Counted from the stretch's first letter, positions 41,019 through 52,321 are shown. The stretch is DNA of 64,000 nucleotides from Diacronema lutheri (GCA_019448385.1 JAGTXO010000021.1:496001-560000); one strand, 5' to 3'. The notes: a model not told the origin generated them from the sequence alone. Translations and numbers: made by a program.

Positions 41019-41915
41019 TCACTCAAGGGATACGTTCGCGAGCTCCTCCGCGGCGGTGACCGTGCAGACGGCGCTGTCGCGCCATTGCACGCGCAGGCAT
41101 GTGCCGCGCCAGCTTGCCGTGAGCGCAAAGTCCGCCAACCCCGCCGCGCCAGGTGCGCGCGCTCGGCTCTCGCCAGCGGCAGGCACGCACGGCCTGACCG
41201 CCAGAAGCAGCCCATCTGCCAACTCGAGGTCCAGCTTGCCGCGCGCGGACGGTGCGGGCGTGTGCGACGCGACGCCAGAGTCAGCCGCCCGCCGCTGCGC
41301 TTCGTCGCCTAGCCGCGCCGCGAGCGCCGCGCCGTCGCGCTCTGATCGCGCGAAGAAGGTCGCGACCGGCGGAAGGACGAGCGGACCTCCATCGGGCGCG
41401 CCGTGCGCGAGGTGGAGCAGGCAGAGCGAGGTGCCGTCAGCGGACAGGATGCCAAGCTCGACGAGGAGGACGGGCTCGCCACTCAGTGCGGCGATCGCGA
41501 GCGGCGCGCGGTACGCGAGCGGCAGCGCGCGGAACGCGGCCGCGCACGCCTCGCCGCCCACCGCCCAGCAGCCCGTCTCGAGCACGGAGGCGGAGTCGCG
41601 CGCGGTGGCCCAGCGCTCGGCGGTCTGCGAAGGGCCGTCGATGAAGCAGCCGGACCAGAGCAGCTTGCGCTGGTGCGCCGCTCGCAGCGCGCCGTCGGCC
41701 GGCTCGAGCTCGAGCTCGGCCGCAAAGCCGTACGGCGCCGTGCCCCACTCGAGGTCGCTGCGCGGGGTGAGCTCCTCCGGCACAGGCAGCGGACGGCCGC
41801 TCGACGCATGGAAGCGCTGCTCGAAGCCGTGCCAGCGCCCCGCCAGCCGCGCGAGGCCGCCGGGCGCCAACGCGGGCGAGGCAACTAACAAGCTCAGCGC
41901 CGACGACCAAACCAT
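41019..41915 (-). CDS. Hypothetical protein, possibly DUF3598/lipocalin-like
   Basis: 298 residues. A hydrophobic N-terminus (MVWSSALSLLVASPALAPGG) could be a signal peptide. It is followed by RLAGRWHGFEQRFHASSG, a Trp-containing opening like lipocalin-type DUF3598 proteins of algae and cyanobacteria. The body has regularly spaced short beta-like segments: YGFAAELELEP, LLVELGILSADG, LDLELADGLLLAV and FALTASWRGTCLRVQW. No catalytic motif was found. The start is ATG 41915; a TTG three codons earlier was not used. The gene is convergent with RRP43 and divergent from the poly(A) polymerase gene 114 bases away. The fold assignment is weak. Confidence 0.65.
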   Translation of the reverse strand: MVWSSALSLLVASPALAPGGLARLAGRWHGFEQRFHASSGRPLPVPEELTPRSDLEWGTAPYGFAAELELEPADGALRAAHQRKLLWSGCFIDGPSQTAERWATARDSASVLETGCWAVGGEACAAAFRALPLAYRAPLAIAALSGEPVLLVELGILSADGTSLCLLHLAHGAPDGGPLVLPPVATFFARSERDGAALAARLGDEAQRRAADSGVASHTPAPSARGKLDLELADGLLLAVRPCVPAAGESRARAPGAAGLADFALTASWRGTCLRVQWRDSAVCTVTAAEELANVSLE

Positions 41916-42029
41916 TGCGGCCAAAAAGTTAAAAACTCGTTCCCTTGCAACCGCAGGCCTTCTAGCTCCGGGAAGGGGCCGGGCGACGTCCGAGCGTTTT
42001 GCCGCCGGGGCGCGCGGCGAGGCGGCGAG

Positions 42030-45000
42030 ATGCGCGGGGCGAGCGTGTCGGATGACGAGATGATCCAGGCGCTCGTCGCGACGGGGCTGGGCGACTCATC
42101 CAACTGGAACGGCCACCGCGGCGCCGACCCCGACGGCGGCTCGGACGCTGCGTCGAGCTCGTCCGACTCGGAGCGGCACTGGTGGGATGCAGAGAGCGAC
42201 CGATGGTGGGACCATGCGTGGGACTGGGTGCGCTCGCTGCCGCCGGACGAGCACGTCGCGGTGCTCTCCTTTGAGATCGACGCCGCCGCTGCCCGCGCTA
42301 TCGCCCACGGCCTCGGCCGCAGCGGCTTGCTCGTCCACCTGACGGCGTTCGCGCACTCGGCGAGCGCACCGGCCGGCGCCGTGTCGGGCGTGGGCGCGCC
42401 GACGCGCGCGAGCGGTGGCGGCGCGGTGGCCGGCTCGCCCAATGGCAGCACGACCGGTGGCGCCGCGCCCTCCGCCGCGTGCATCCCGTCGCGCCCCGTC
42501 TGCCGGTGGCTCGACCTCGAGGACACGCACACGGTGCTGCACGAGCCGCTGCCCGACTGGCTCGACCACGAGGCGTCGGCTGCGCTGCTGCGCGCGACAC
42601 GCGCGCTTCCCTCCTTGCCGTCCGTCAGCGCCGCCGGCGCCGCCGGCGGCGGCGCTTCGCCGCTCGCGCCGGCCGTGGCTGCGCCGCTCACGTTGTGCGC
42701 CGCGTGCGCGCCGTGCGCGCTCGACAAGGACATTGACGAGCTCGAGAGCTTGGCGCGGCGCGCGATCGTGGGCGGCGTGCTCGTGGAGAAGCGCGTTCGC
42801 CCCTTTGGCGCCGGCGCGCCCAAAGCGCTTCTCCCGCGCACCGCCGCGCCCGTGGCGACGGGCGGGCATGCGCGCGGCTGGTCACCGCACGCACAGATCG
42901 TCACGCCGGGCGCGCACGTCGCGCGAGCGCTCGTCGGCAAGATCCGGCAGGCGCACGCGGAGCACCTGAGCCGCGGTCTGCGCCCGAGACCCGCGCCCGC
43001 CGCCGCGCCCCTCGTCCGCCTCCTCCACGCATGGCACCACACGATGGCGGCCGACGCACGTGCGGCGACCCTCGCGCGCGTGTCTCGCGCGCTGCTGCGC
43101 CCGCTGGCCGCTGCAGCGCCTCGCGCGGACGGAGCGGCGGATGCGGCGCGGCGCGGCGGTGGTGGTGGTGGTGGCGGCGGCGGCGGCGCTGCGGCGCACG
43201 CCGCCACCCGCCGCCGCGCCACCGCCGCCGTGCCCGCCTCCGCCACCGCCGCCGTGCCCGCCTCCGCCACCGCCGCCGTGCCCGCCTCCGCCACCGCCGC
43301 GGTGCCCGCCTCCGCCGGCATCGACGCGGTGCGCGCCGCGCTCCACGCGGCCGTCGCCGCGGCGGGCGCGCGCGGCGCCGACGTGTGTACCGGCTCGCGC
43401 GGCTCGAGGCGGCGTGCGCGCAGCGCGCTCATCGCGCTCACCGCGCAGCCGCCACCCCCCGCTGCGACCGCCGCGGCGGATGCGACCGGCCGCTCCGGCT
43501 GCGAGGGCGTGGCGGCCGGGCCGAGCGCGTGCGTGCCGAGCAGCATGGCGGACGTGGCAGCCGCGGCGCAGGATCGAGCGCTCGCGACGCTGTTGGACGA
43601 GGGCCCGCTGCAGCCTTGGCTCGAGCTGCGCGCGGCGCACGCCGCGTCCGCCTCCGCCGCCTCCGCCACCACCGCGTTCGCGCTGCCCGACAACATGCGT
43701 GCAGGGCACGCACTCGACGTCGAGATGCCGGCGGCAGCGCCGGGCGGCGCGCGCGGCGCCGGCACCGACAGCACCGCCGCCGCGTCCGGTGCGGCGTTCC
43801 GCGCGGTGGTGTGGGGCGCGTTGGGCGACAGCGTTGCGGACACGATGGCGGAGGCTGCGCTCAGGTGGCTCGAGGCCGCGGAGCAGCGCGTGACCGCGCG
43901 CAGCGTCGACGGCCGCCGCCGAGCGGGCAAGGGCGACGGCGACGTCGCCGACGCGGGCCGCGCGGCCCGCGCGACTCGCGCGGCGCCGTCGAAGGCGCCG
44001 GCCGCGACCGCGACTGTGCCGACCGCGACTGTGCCGACCGCGACTGTGCCGACCGCGACTGTGCCGACCGCGACTGTGCCGACCGCGACTGTGCCGACCG
44101 CGACTGTGCCGACCGCGACTGTGCCGACCGCGACTGTGCCGACCGCGACTGTGCCGACCGCGACTGTGCCGACCGCGACTGTGCCGACCGCGACTGTGCC
44201 GACCGCGACTGTGCCGACCGCGACTGTGCCGACCGCGACTGTGCCGACCGCGTGCGCCGCCGGCGAGCACGGCGACGGCCATGCGCGGCAAGGTGCCAGT
44301 TGCGGTGCGAAGCCGCTGGGCGTGCGCGCGAGCGCGGCCAGCGGGTTGCCGCCGGCGACACCCGGCCGTGTGGCGGACACGGCGCGCGGCGCAGCGCCGC
44401 CATCGTTGCAAGCGCTCTACGCGCCGCCATCGTTGCAAGCGCTCTACGCGCCGCCATCGTTGCAAGCGCTCTACGCGCCGCCATCGTTGCAAGCGCTCTA
44501 CGCGCCGCCATCGTTGCAAGCGCTCTACGCGCCGCCTGCACCCACCGCCGCGCATGCGGCGACCGTTACAGCCGTGCACCGCGCTTCGCAGGCAGACTGC
44601 GCTTTGGCGGTGCAGCCACCAGCCGCTGCGCCCGAGCCCGAGCCGCCCGCATCGCACCAACGGGGCAGCGCCGCCATGCTGGGGGCTACGAGCGCCACGG
44701 CTGACCCGCGCGATGCCATGCTGTCGCCTCGTGCGCAGCCGCAGCCGCAGCCGCAGCCGCGCCTCATGGCGGTTGGCATCCCGGCCGGCGACGCGACGCC
44801 CGCCGGCGACGCGCGCGCAGCCCGGCGCGTGCGCACGCCGCCGCTCGCTGCCCCGGCCGCGCCCACTGAGGCGCGACGCGGCCGTTCACTGTCCGTCGGC
44901 GGCCGCTCAGCCGCACAGACGGTGCAGACAGTGCAGACAGTGCAGACTGGGCAGACAGGGCAGACGGGGCATGCAGCGCACGGCCAGCCGCGCAGAACCG

Positions 45001-45683
45001 GCGGCAGCAGCAGCAGCGGCGGCAGCAGCAGCGGCGGTGGCGGCAGCGGCGGCGGCGGCGGTCTTGCGATGGCCGATGTGGGCAGCCCGCTCACGCGCGT
45101 GTCGGCGAGGCGCGCGGCGGCTGCCTCGCCACCGCGCGCGCGCGCGCGCGCGCCCGGCGCGCTCTCAACGAGCCCGCAATCGCCCGCCCCTTCCGCTCCG
45201 CCGCCGCCGCCGCCGCCGCGCCGCTCGCACGCGCCACCGCCCCTCTTCTTGCCCGCGTGCACGGCGGTGGCACTTGCCTCGCTCTCGGCGGACGTCACCG
45301 ATCTCGCCGCCGAGCTCGGCACGCTCTGCGCGATGCGCGCGCCGTGGCAGGCGGCGCTTGTCTCGCGGATCGGTGCATGCGCCGCGGCGCTCTGGCCGGG
45401 GCAGGTGGGCACGATGGCTGTCTTTGGATCGGTTGCGGCAGGGCTTGCGCTCCCCGAATCGGACATCGACCTTGCGATCACGCTCATACCCGCGATGGCC
45501 GCACGCGCCGGCGCCACCGACGCCGCCACGCTACCGGCCGCGGCGCAGTGCGTCGCCCACTTGGCGAACGCGATCTGCGCGCAGGGCTGGGCGGGCGACG
45601 TGACGCCCGTCGAGCGCGCGGCGGTGCCCTGCCTGCGCATGGCCGTGCCGCTCGTCGTGCCGCCCGCGCCGAACGACGGCGAA

Positions 45684-45715
<32 letters not shown>

Positions 45716-46017
45716 TGGCGGCGGCTGGGGCGACGGCGGCGGCACCGTCGCGCGCGCGCGCATGTGCGACGGCTTCCGGCTGCTTGCCGATGTCTCGTTT
45801 ACGCATGGCTGCGCGCACTGCGGCGAGGAGGCGACGCGCATCGCCCTCGAGCTGCAGGCCGAGTTGCCCGTGCTCCGGCCCATCGCGCTCGTGTTGCGTC
45901 AGTGCCTCGCGAGGCACGGTGTCGTCGGCGGGAATGGCGGTGGGCTGTCGGCGCATGCCCTCATGCTGATCTGCGCGACCATCCTCAGGGCGGGCACGCG
46001 CGCGGCGGTCGAGGCGC

Positions 46018-46071
<54 letters not shown>

Positions 46072-47237
46072 CAGGCGCGGCCAGCGGTGCGCAGACATGG
46101 ACGCCCAGCCTCGGCGAATGGCTCGCGTTCGTCCTCGACGCGGTGTGCGCTCTCAACCCCGCCAAGCATGTCGTCTGCCTCTCCTGCCCGCCCGCCATCG
46201 TGTGGCGGCCGACCGCGACGGATGCGACCGCCGCGCAGCGCGCGCGCGTGCGCGCGCAGCCGGCTGCCGTGGCGCCACCGCCGCTGCGGCCGGAGGCGCG
46301 CGCCGACGCGTTCGGCAACAACGCTGCCGACCGTCCGTTGCAGCCCCCGCCCGCGCCACCACACGCCGCCATCTTGGCCGATTGCGCGCCCCTCGGCGGC
46401 GGAGGGCTGACGGGCGCTATGTGTTCGATTCGCTGGCCCACGCGCAGTGAGCTGGCCGATTCGTGCCTTGGGTGCGAATACGATGCGCTCGTCGTCCTCA
46501 ACCCGCCCAGGCTGCGCGCCGATCGGCTCAACGCCAACGCGGCGCGCACGACGTACGGCACCGATGCGGTGCTGCGCGCGTGCGTGGCCGCGCGCGACGC
46601 GCTCGGCGGCGCGCTCGACGCCGCGTCGGCGCCGTGGGCGCGGCTGCAGCCCGTCAACACGGCGCCGCCCGGCTGCCGCGACGCGTCCATCCTCGGCTCG
46701 CTCTTTGCCACGCGTCACCACAGCGTCGTCACCGCCCAGCTGCACGCCGCGCACTGCCCGCCACCGAACGCGTCGTTTGACAAGGCGGCGGCCGTGGGCG
46801 GCGGCGCGCGCGCGCTTGGCCCGAGCGATGGCGCGTGGCAGGACCTCGCCGTACCGGCGCACCCGCCGCCGCCGCTGCTCCTGCCGCCGCGAGCGCTTGC
46901 CGCGCCGCCCGCGCACGGCGGCGCGGTCGGCGTGATGCCGCTGCCACCGCTGCCGGCCGGCGCGCCGGATACCCCCGCGCCGGACACCCCCGCGCCGGAC
47001 ACCCCCGCGCCGGACACCCCCGCGCCGGCCGCCCTCAGCCAGTGGGCCGCGTGCGCCCTCGAGGCGCTCGTCGACCTGGATGCGGCGGCGGCGGCGGGCT
47101 CGTGCGCCGCGTGCGGCGGCGAGCGCGGCGTGCACGCGTCCGGCTGCCGTGTGCGCATGCTCCTGCGCTCCTTCCCAGCCCAACCCGGGGCGGCCGTCGC
47201 CGTCGGCGGCGGCGCGCGCGCCGCGCTCGGACAGTAA
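42030..47237 (+). CDS. Non-canonical poly(A) polymerase (TENT4/Trf4-like), repeat-rich
   Basis: 1735 residues in one frame. The C-terminal part is a nucleotidyltransferase: FGSVAAGLALPESDIDLAI (about residues 1131-1149) supplies the GS motif and two catalytic aspartates; LLADVSFTHG (about 1252-1260) supplies the third. The central domain has LRPIALVLRQCLARHG and GGLSAHALMLICATIL, as in TRF4/5 enzymes that add poly(A) for exosome decay. The N-terminal 1080 residues are largely disordered and built of in-frame minisatellites: AVPASAT-type units, 16 TATVP units, five APPSLQALY units and QTVQT/QTGQT units; APDTP repeats lie near the end. All repeat periods are multiples of three. Such a long N-terminus is atypical. 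Undetected introns remain possible. Confidence 0.82.
43223..43317. repeat. 24-bp coding tandem repeat, 4 copies
   Basis: About four copies of GCCGCCGTGCCCGCCTCCGC plus CACC. In frame they encode AAVPASAT units in the poly(A) polymerase. The last copy diverges slightly. Confidence 0.85.
44006..44250. repeat. 15-bp coding minisatellite, 16 copies
   Basis: Sixteen essentially identical copies of GACCGCGACTGTGCC, encoding TATVP repeats. Near-perfect identity at silent positions implies recent expansion or ongoing homogenisation. Confidence 0.95.
44401..44535. repeat. 27-bp coding minisatellite, 5 copies
   Basis: Five 27-base copies, each beginning CATCGTTGCAAGCGCTCTAC and ending GCGCCGC, give five APPSLQALY units. 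The copies are almost identical at DNA level. Confidence 0.95.
46970..47031. repeat. 15-bp coding repeat, about 4 copies
   Basis: About four copies of GCGCCGGACACCCCC encode APDTP units near the C-terminus of the poly(A) polymerase. Confidence 0.9.
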
Positions 47238-47327
47238 TTGGAATTTCGAATATTCTGCAAATTTTACTCCGCGTTTCTTTCGTAGTGGGGCAGTGTGCGC
47301 TTGTGCGCGCACACCGAGCGCGTTGCC

Positions 47328-48753
47328 TTAGTCGGCGCGCGCGCGCGGCTTGTCGAGCTCAGCCATCGCTGCCGCGACGTCGCGCAACGACGCCGAGAGG
47401 GTGCGCAGGGGCTTGAGGTGCGTGAGGGGCGGCAGAAGCTCACGCAGCGGCGCACGGAGCAGCAGCTCGCACACGATGGCGGGCATCTCCTCCGGCCGGC
47501 GCGAGCAGTACTCCTGCGTCACCGCCGCGCGCTCGAGGCACCACCGCTTGCACGTCTTGTCAGCGCTCCCCGAGTAAAGGCGGCCATCGTGCTCGCACAG
47601 CGCAAAGACGCCGTCCGTGTGCCCGTCCAACGAGCGCAGGCGTGCGTGCGTGGCGGTGGGCGCCCCGCCCGCCAAGTCCCACTCGGCAATCGAGTGGTCC
47701 GACGATGCGGAGAAGAGCGAGTCACCGACCGCGATCAGGGCGCGCACGGCGCCCGCGTGTCGGTCGTTGACCGCAACGCACTCGCCCGACGCGAGAGACC
47801 ACTGCCGGATTGTCCGGTCGAGCGATCCGGTGAAGAGAGAGTCGCGCCAGAGGCAGCAGCAGCGCAACGCCTCATTGTGGCCCTGCGAACGGCGCCGCGC
47901 GGACGCCGGCGCGCGCGTCGGCGCGGCGACGCGACGCGCGCGGCGCGGCGCAGTGCGGCGCGGCGCGGCGCACGGTGAAGGTTTGTAGGATCTCGCCGGT
48001 GGAGATGGACCAGGCGCGCGCGGTCAGGTCAATCGACGCGGAGAGCAGCATGTCGCCACGCAGGTCAAAGTCCATCACGCCCGCCAGGTGGCCGGCGAGC
48101 GTGCGCTCCGGAATAACCACCGCACCGGACGCGGTCACCGCGCCGTCCTTGTGCGCGTACGCGAACATCTCGATGGCGCCGTTCGCGCGCGCGGCGAAGA
48201 CGTGCGTGGCGTTCGCAATCGCGCAGTAGTAAGTGCCCACGCCAAAGCGCGCGAGCTCGTCGCCTGTCTGCGTGTCCCAGAGGCGGCAAAAGTCGCCGCA
48301 CGAGAAGAGGCTCGCGCCGTGCGCCGCGACCCCGATGATGTCCTGCCGGTGGCCGACGAAGGTGAGCACGCACGCGCCGGTGCGCGCGTCCCACTTCTTC
48401 ACGAGATAGTCCCAGCAGCCCGTGTACACGTGGTCGCCTATCACCGCGATGCTCTTCACGCAGCTCGAGTGGCCCCACCGCTGCGACGAGAGCGCGTACT
48501 CGAGCAGCGGCACGCGCGCGACGAGGAAGCGGCCGACGGGCGCGAGCGCCGAGAGGAGGCGCGGCGAGAGCACGAGCGAGAGGACGAACCGCACCGCCCA
48601 CGCCACGCGCGCGAGCACGTAGACCACCGCCCCGTGGCGCGCCGACAGCGCTGACACCATGAATCGCCGCTGCGGAGGGGAGGTTGCGGAGGATCGCCGC
48701 TGCGCCGACGCAGTTGACTGGGCGCAGCAAAAATTTACTGGAATAATGGACAT
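47328..48753 (-). CDS. WD40-repeat protein with a hydrophobic N-terminus
   Basis: 444 residues in exons 48753-47974 and 47882-47328 (phase 0; GTGCGC donor, TCGCAG acceptor). At least seven beta-propeller blades show, for example HVYTGCWDYLVKKWDARTG, SLFSCGDFCRLWDTQTGD, MLLSASIDLTARAWSISTG, SLFTGSLDRTIRQWSLASG, SLFSASSDHSIAEWDLAGG and RLYSGSADKTCKRWCLE. Splicing joins EILQTFT to GHNEALRCCCLW, completing a blade. Before the propeller lies a hydrophobic region (VVYVLARVAWAVRFVLSLVL) that may anchor it to a membrane. The C-terminus is a Leu-rich helix. The start is ATG 48753 or 48660. Exact function unknown. Confidence 0.85.
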
Positions 48754-48925
48754 TTCAGCGGCGAGTCACTGGCCACCGCGGCGACCGAATCGCACGCGCT
48801 CGCACGCACGCAGCACGACGTGAGATGCCGAGCGCGCGCTGCAGGATGGCGAGACCTCGGATGTGAATCCCTGATACATCGTGAAACCCCAAATCGCACC
48901 CTAGCCACCGCTGGGCGCGCGCGCG

Positions 48926-49678
48926 TCAGAGGTTGTCGGAGGCAAACGTGCGGTTGCTCGCCATCGCAACAAAGTCCTTGTCGACCTTTTTGCGCTGCAT
49001 CACCGTCCCGCCCTCGCCCGCTTCCGCCCCGTCGCCGCTCGGCCGCTCGGTCGGCACGCACGTCGCCCACACTTCGACGCTCTCGACGGCGAACTTGGTG
49101 TGCGCGTCGAAGAGCGGCGACTCGAACGACGAGCACACACCCGACGACTCGCCCTCGTCCAGCCCCGCGTGCAGCCAGAGCCCAAAATGGCCGTGCTGGC
49201 CGCCAAACGCGACGCCGTTGGGCAGCGCCTCCATCCCGTCGTTCACGTACTGGAAGTTACGGTTGGCGCCCGAGGCGGCGTGGATCTTCAGCTCGGGCGC
49301 GAGCGAGAAGAGGAAGCACGAGTACCCCCCGCAAAACTTTGGCCCGAGCTTCCACGCCTCGGGCGCATAGCCACCAAAGGCATGGCCCGCCGTATCGCGC
49401 ACGGCGACGATCGTCGGGCCCTTGTCGAGCACGTGCTTGAGGAAGCGGTTGAACGACTGGCCGTGCATCGTCGAGTTGAAGAGCAACCGCCATCGCTCGC
49501 GCTGCTCGGCGGGCAGCCGCGCGCTCAGCGCACGAATCGCGCCGCGCGAGAGCAGACGCGACGCCGCTTCGTGCTCGCCGCTCTCGTCGGTCAGGGCGGG
49601 CCGCGGCTCCGCGAGCTCGGAAGGCGCCGTCTCGGCGGCAGGCGGCGGGGCCGCTGGCTGCGCTCCGGATGAGCTCAT
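48926..49678 (-). CDS. TLDc-domain protein
   Basis: 250 residues. After a disordered Ala/Pro/Ser N-terminus, residues about 65-235 form a TLDc domain: LPAEQRERWRLLFNSTMHGQ, SFNRFLKHVLDKGPTIVAVRD, AFGGYAPEAWKLGPKFCG, CFLFSLAPELKIHAASG, NFQYVNDGMEALPNGVAFGG, FGLWLHAGLDEGES and a final FAVESVEVWA strand. The layout matches OXR1/TLDC1(MEAK7)-type domains, which bind V-ATPase or act in oxidative-stress resistance. There is no LysM or TBC domain, so this is a minimal TLDc protein. The start is ATG 49678; an upstream GTG frame was not used. Confidence 0.88.
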   Translation of the reverse strand: MSSSGAQPAAPPPAAETAPSELAEPRPALTDESGEHEAASRLLSRGAIRALSARLPAEQRERWRLLFNSTMHGQSFNRFLKHVLDKGPTIVAVRDTAGHAFGGYAPEAWKLGPKFCGGYSCFLFSLAPELKIHAASGANRNFQYVNDGMEALPNGVAFGGQHGHFGLWLHAGLDEGESSGVCSSFESPLFDAHTKFAVESVEVWATCVPTERPSGDGAEAGEGGTVMQRKKVDKDFVAMASNRTFASDNL

Positions 49679-49850
49679 CGCGCTCGCACTCTGCCGACGC
49701 CGTCCGAGTCGCCGCGACGATCCGTCCGCCGCTGCGAACGCCGCGAAATACCGGCGGGCTAGATCTGTGGAGCCAGACACATCTTTCCTCTGACTGGAGC
49801 CAGTCAGCCAGACGCGCGCGCACGGTGCGAAATGTGAAGCATCAAACCGC

Positions 49851-51855
49851 TCAGAGCGAGCCGCCGCTACTGCACCCGCGGTAGGGGCCGCGGCGCGGCG
49901 TCGTACCCGCGCATCCGCTCAGTTGGGCAGCACGCGCGCCGCCGCCCGCGCCTCCACGCGCCCCGTCGCCCGTACCGCGGCTGGTCGCCTCCACGCCGCC
50001 GGGCCGACGCGTGCTCCCGTGCCTGCCGCCGCCCACGCGGCAGGCGAGCGCGGCGGCAAGCGCGCACAGGCCGAGCAACGCGCAGGCCGCGCCGAGCGCG
50101 AGCGCGAGCGCGTGGCCCCGCAGCACGGACAGGTCGGCTGCACGTGTTGCGCCCGGCACGAAGCGCGAGAGCCCGCGGCCGATCCGGCGCGCGAGCACGT
50201 GGCGCGGGCCGGACTGCGGGCCGGACTGTGGCGGCGTCGGCTGCGGCCGCTCGGCCGCCGCGCCGACTGTTATGAGCCCCGCCGCTGCGCCACCCGCGAG
50301 CTGCGCGGGGGCCGGCGCGGCGCGGCGATGAGCGGCCGGTCCGTCGGCTCCGCCGCTGCCCTCGCCGCGCGCAGCGGCCGCTCGGATCGCTGCAGCGGCG
50401 CCGACGGTGCCGGGCGGGCATGCGCCGCAGGTGCGCGCGCAGCTCGCGCGCATGAATGCGGCGTTGCGTGTGCATTCTCCCGCCATCCCCCATTGCCAGC
50501 ACTTTGCATCCGCGTCCTCGCAGCATGGCGGCCTCGCGGCCGGGTCGGGCGGACAGCGGAGCGGCAGCTCCTCATCGCGCTCGTCGGGCGGGCACGTGAC
50601 CTGCGCCATGCCCGCGCACAGCCGGCGGTAGAAGCGGCACAGTCCGGCGTTGAGCACCCGGACGACGAACGCGCCGTGCTGCGCGCCGCCGTGCCAGCGC
50701 GCGCCCTGTGAGGCGACGAGGTGCGCAGAGGGCGGCGTGCCGAAGAAGAGGCCGCCGGGCGGGCACATCGCCGGGTCAAAGTCGCCGAAGACCATCTTGT
50801 TCCATGAGTACGCCGTGCCAATTTGAAAATCGATCCCGTAGTGCAGTACGGCCGGCGAGCCGCGCTCGCCGAGCGCGGCGCGCAGGTCGCGTGGGTAGGC
50901 GACGAGGTCGGGCGGGAAGGTGTGCGACACGCCCGCCTCCGCCGCCGCGAACGCGTACCCGTACATCTCGGCGATCCACGGCGCCGTGCCCCGCGGAGCA
51001 TACGCATCGCCAGTCGGGATGTCGGCGGACAGCGTCGAGCCGTTCGCGCTCGCCCAGTATTCGCCGGGGCGCGCGCGCACCTGCACGCCGCGAGCGCGAG
51101 CGCGAGCGCGGCGGGCGTGCGTGGTGCGAGGTGCGCGGAGGGTCGGCGGTTTGTGCGTCGGGGGAAAAATGCGGAAAGGAGAGAAAAAGAAAGCGGAGGA
51201 AAATGTAAAAAAGGCTGTGCGCGACCTGCTCGGTGTAATGCAGCCAGCGAGGGGCAATGCGGCGCACGTCGTCAATGTGGAAGGCGTGCACCCAGCCGGC
51301 GGGCTGGACGAGCTCAGGCGCGACGCTCGCGGGCAAAAAGCGCTGCGCCAGCCCGTTGCGGCAGCCGATCAGGTAGCTGACGCGCGCAGACGCGACGACC
51401 CCGCGCCGGACGCCCAGCTCGCTCGGCTCGACGCGGCGTGCGAGGAGCATGTCCGCGTCGAGGAAGAGGATCGTCTCGGCGGTGGCCGCGGCGGGCGAGT
51501 CACGCGCCCAGTGCATGATCGACGCCGGCTTGTTGTACGAGCCCGACGTGTCGTTGACACGCCGGTTGTGCTTGTAGTTGGGGTGTGCAAATGTCGGGCC
51601 GAGCGCCCAACCGGCCGTACGGCGGTAGGCGTCGAGCTGCGCGCCCGAGCAGGCGAGCAGCCGTGTGATGCGCACGCGGCCGTCGTCCGCCTCGCCGTAC
51701 AGCCGGCGGAACGACTCGAACACGCCCGCGGCCATCCAGTCGAACGGCGGCACGCACTCGGCGGTGAACAGGATGTCGACGCGCGCGCGGCGCGCGCCGC
51801 TCGCCGCGCACGCGGGCGCGAAAGCGAGGGCGATGACGAATGCGGCGAGACGATG
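49851..51855 (-). CDS. Secretory-pathway glycosyltransferase with ShKT domain (start unresolved)
   Basis: Resembles the plant hydroxyproline arabinosyltransferase / peptidyl-serine galactosyltransferase group (GT95/GT96). Minus-strand exon 1 ends at 51226 and exon 2 spans 51080-49851 (phase 0, donor GTCGCG). Visible: a signal-like LAAFVIALAFAPACAASG, then VDILFTAECVPPFDW, the acceptor-side SYNKPASIMHW, and the donor-site TILFLDADMLL with its DAD. Exon 2 has EMYGYAFAAAEAGVSHTF and PAVLHYGIDFQIG. Then comes a six-cysteine ShKT domain (CWQWGMAGECTRNAAFM to CARTCGAC), a linker and a C-terminal membrane helix (ALALALGAACALLGLCALAAAL). No ATG precedes the signal in frame except 52152, which would overlap the neighbouring small gene, so the listed 5' end is arbitrary. 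Confidence 0.72.
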
Positions 51856-51860
51856 CGCGC

Positions 51861-52139
51861 CTATTCGTCCTTCTTGTCGGCCGCCGCCTTGGCTGGCTCG
51901 TCCGCGCCCGCTGCGCGCGGCGGCCGCACGCCGCCGGCGGGCGCAGCCGCCGCCTGCGCGCGCTCCTTGGCCGCGCGCCGACGCCGGACCTGCCGGGCGG
52001 TGTACGCGTCCGAGAGCTTCTCGACCACCTTGCCCACGAACCACACCAACCAGAAGATGATCGCGAAGAAGCTCGTCGCGAGCAACACCGCCCAGAGCCC
52101 ATTCTTCTTGGGCTGCGGCTGGTGGGCGCTGAGCGGCAT
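51861..52139 (-). CDS. Small single-pass membrane protein
   Basis: 92 residues from ATG 52139. A short polar head (MPLSAHQPQPKKN) precedes one hydrophobic helix (LWAVLLATSFFAIIFWLVWFVG) and a basic, then Ala/Lys-rich cytosolic-type tail ending KKDE. Not recognised. The stop lies only a few bases before the region encoding the signal peptide of the downstream glycosyltransferase, and its frame is nested inside the only ATG-led frame available to that enzyme. It could be an independent gene or an alternative first exon. Confidence 0.6.
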   Translation of the reverse strand: MPLSAHQPQPKKNGLWAVLLATSFFAIIFWLVWFVGKVVEKLSDAYTARQVRRRRAAKERAQAAAAPAGGVRPPRAAGADEPAKAAADKKDE

Positions 52140-52321
52140 GGCGCGGTCTCATGCACGACGTCTCTCTCAGTCCATGACTGACGGGTCGTCGGTCGCAGGC
52201 TCGAACAACAACGAGAAGGGGCGAGGCCTACCGAGCGCTGGCGCGTCCCGGCGCTGCATCCACTGCAGCCCCGTGCAACCACCCACCAGCAGGCACGCGC
52301 CGACCGGATTCACCGGACCGC

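Noticed and set aside
41894-44380. Long minus-strand frame with GTVAV repeats
   Set aside because: Antisense reading of the 15-base minisatellite and surrounding coding sequence of the poly(A) polymerase gene.
44006-44535. CRISPR-like array
   Set aside because: The 15- and 27-base units are head-to-tail without unique spacers and encode protein; the genome is eukaryotic.
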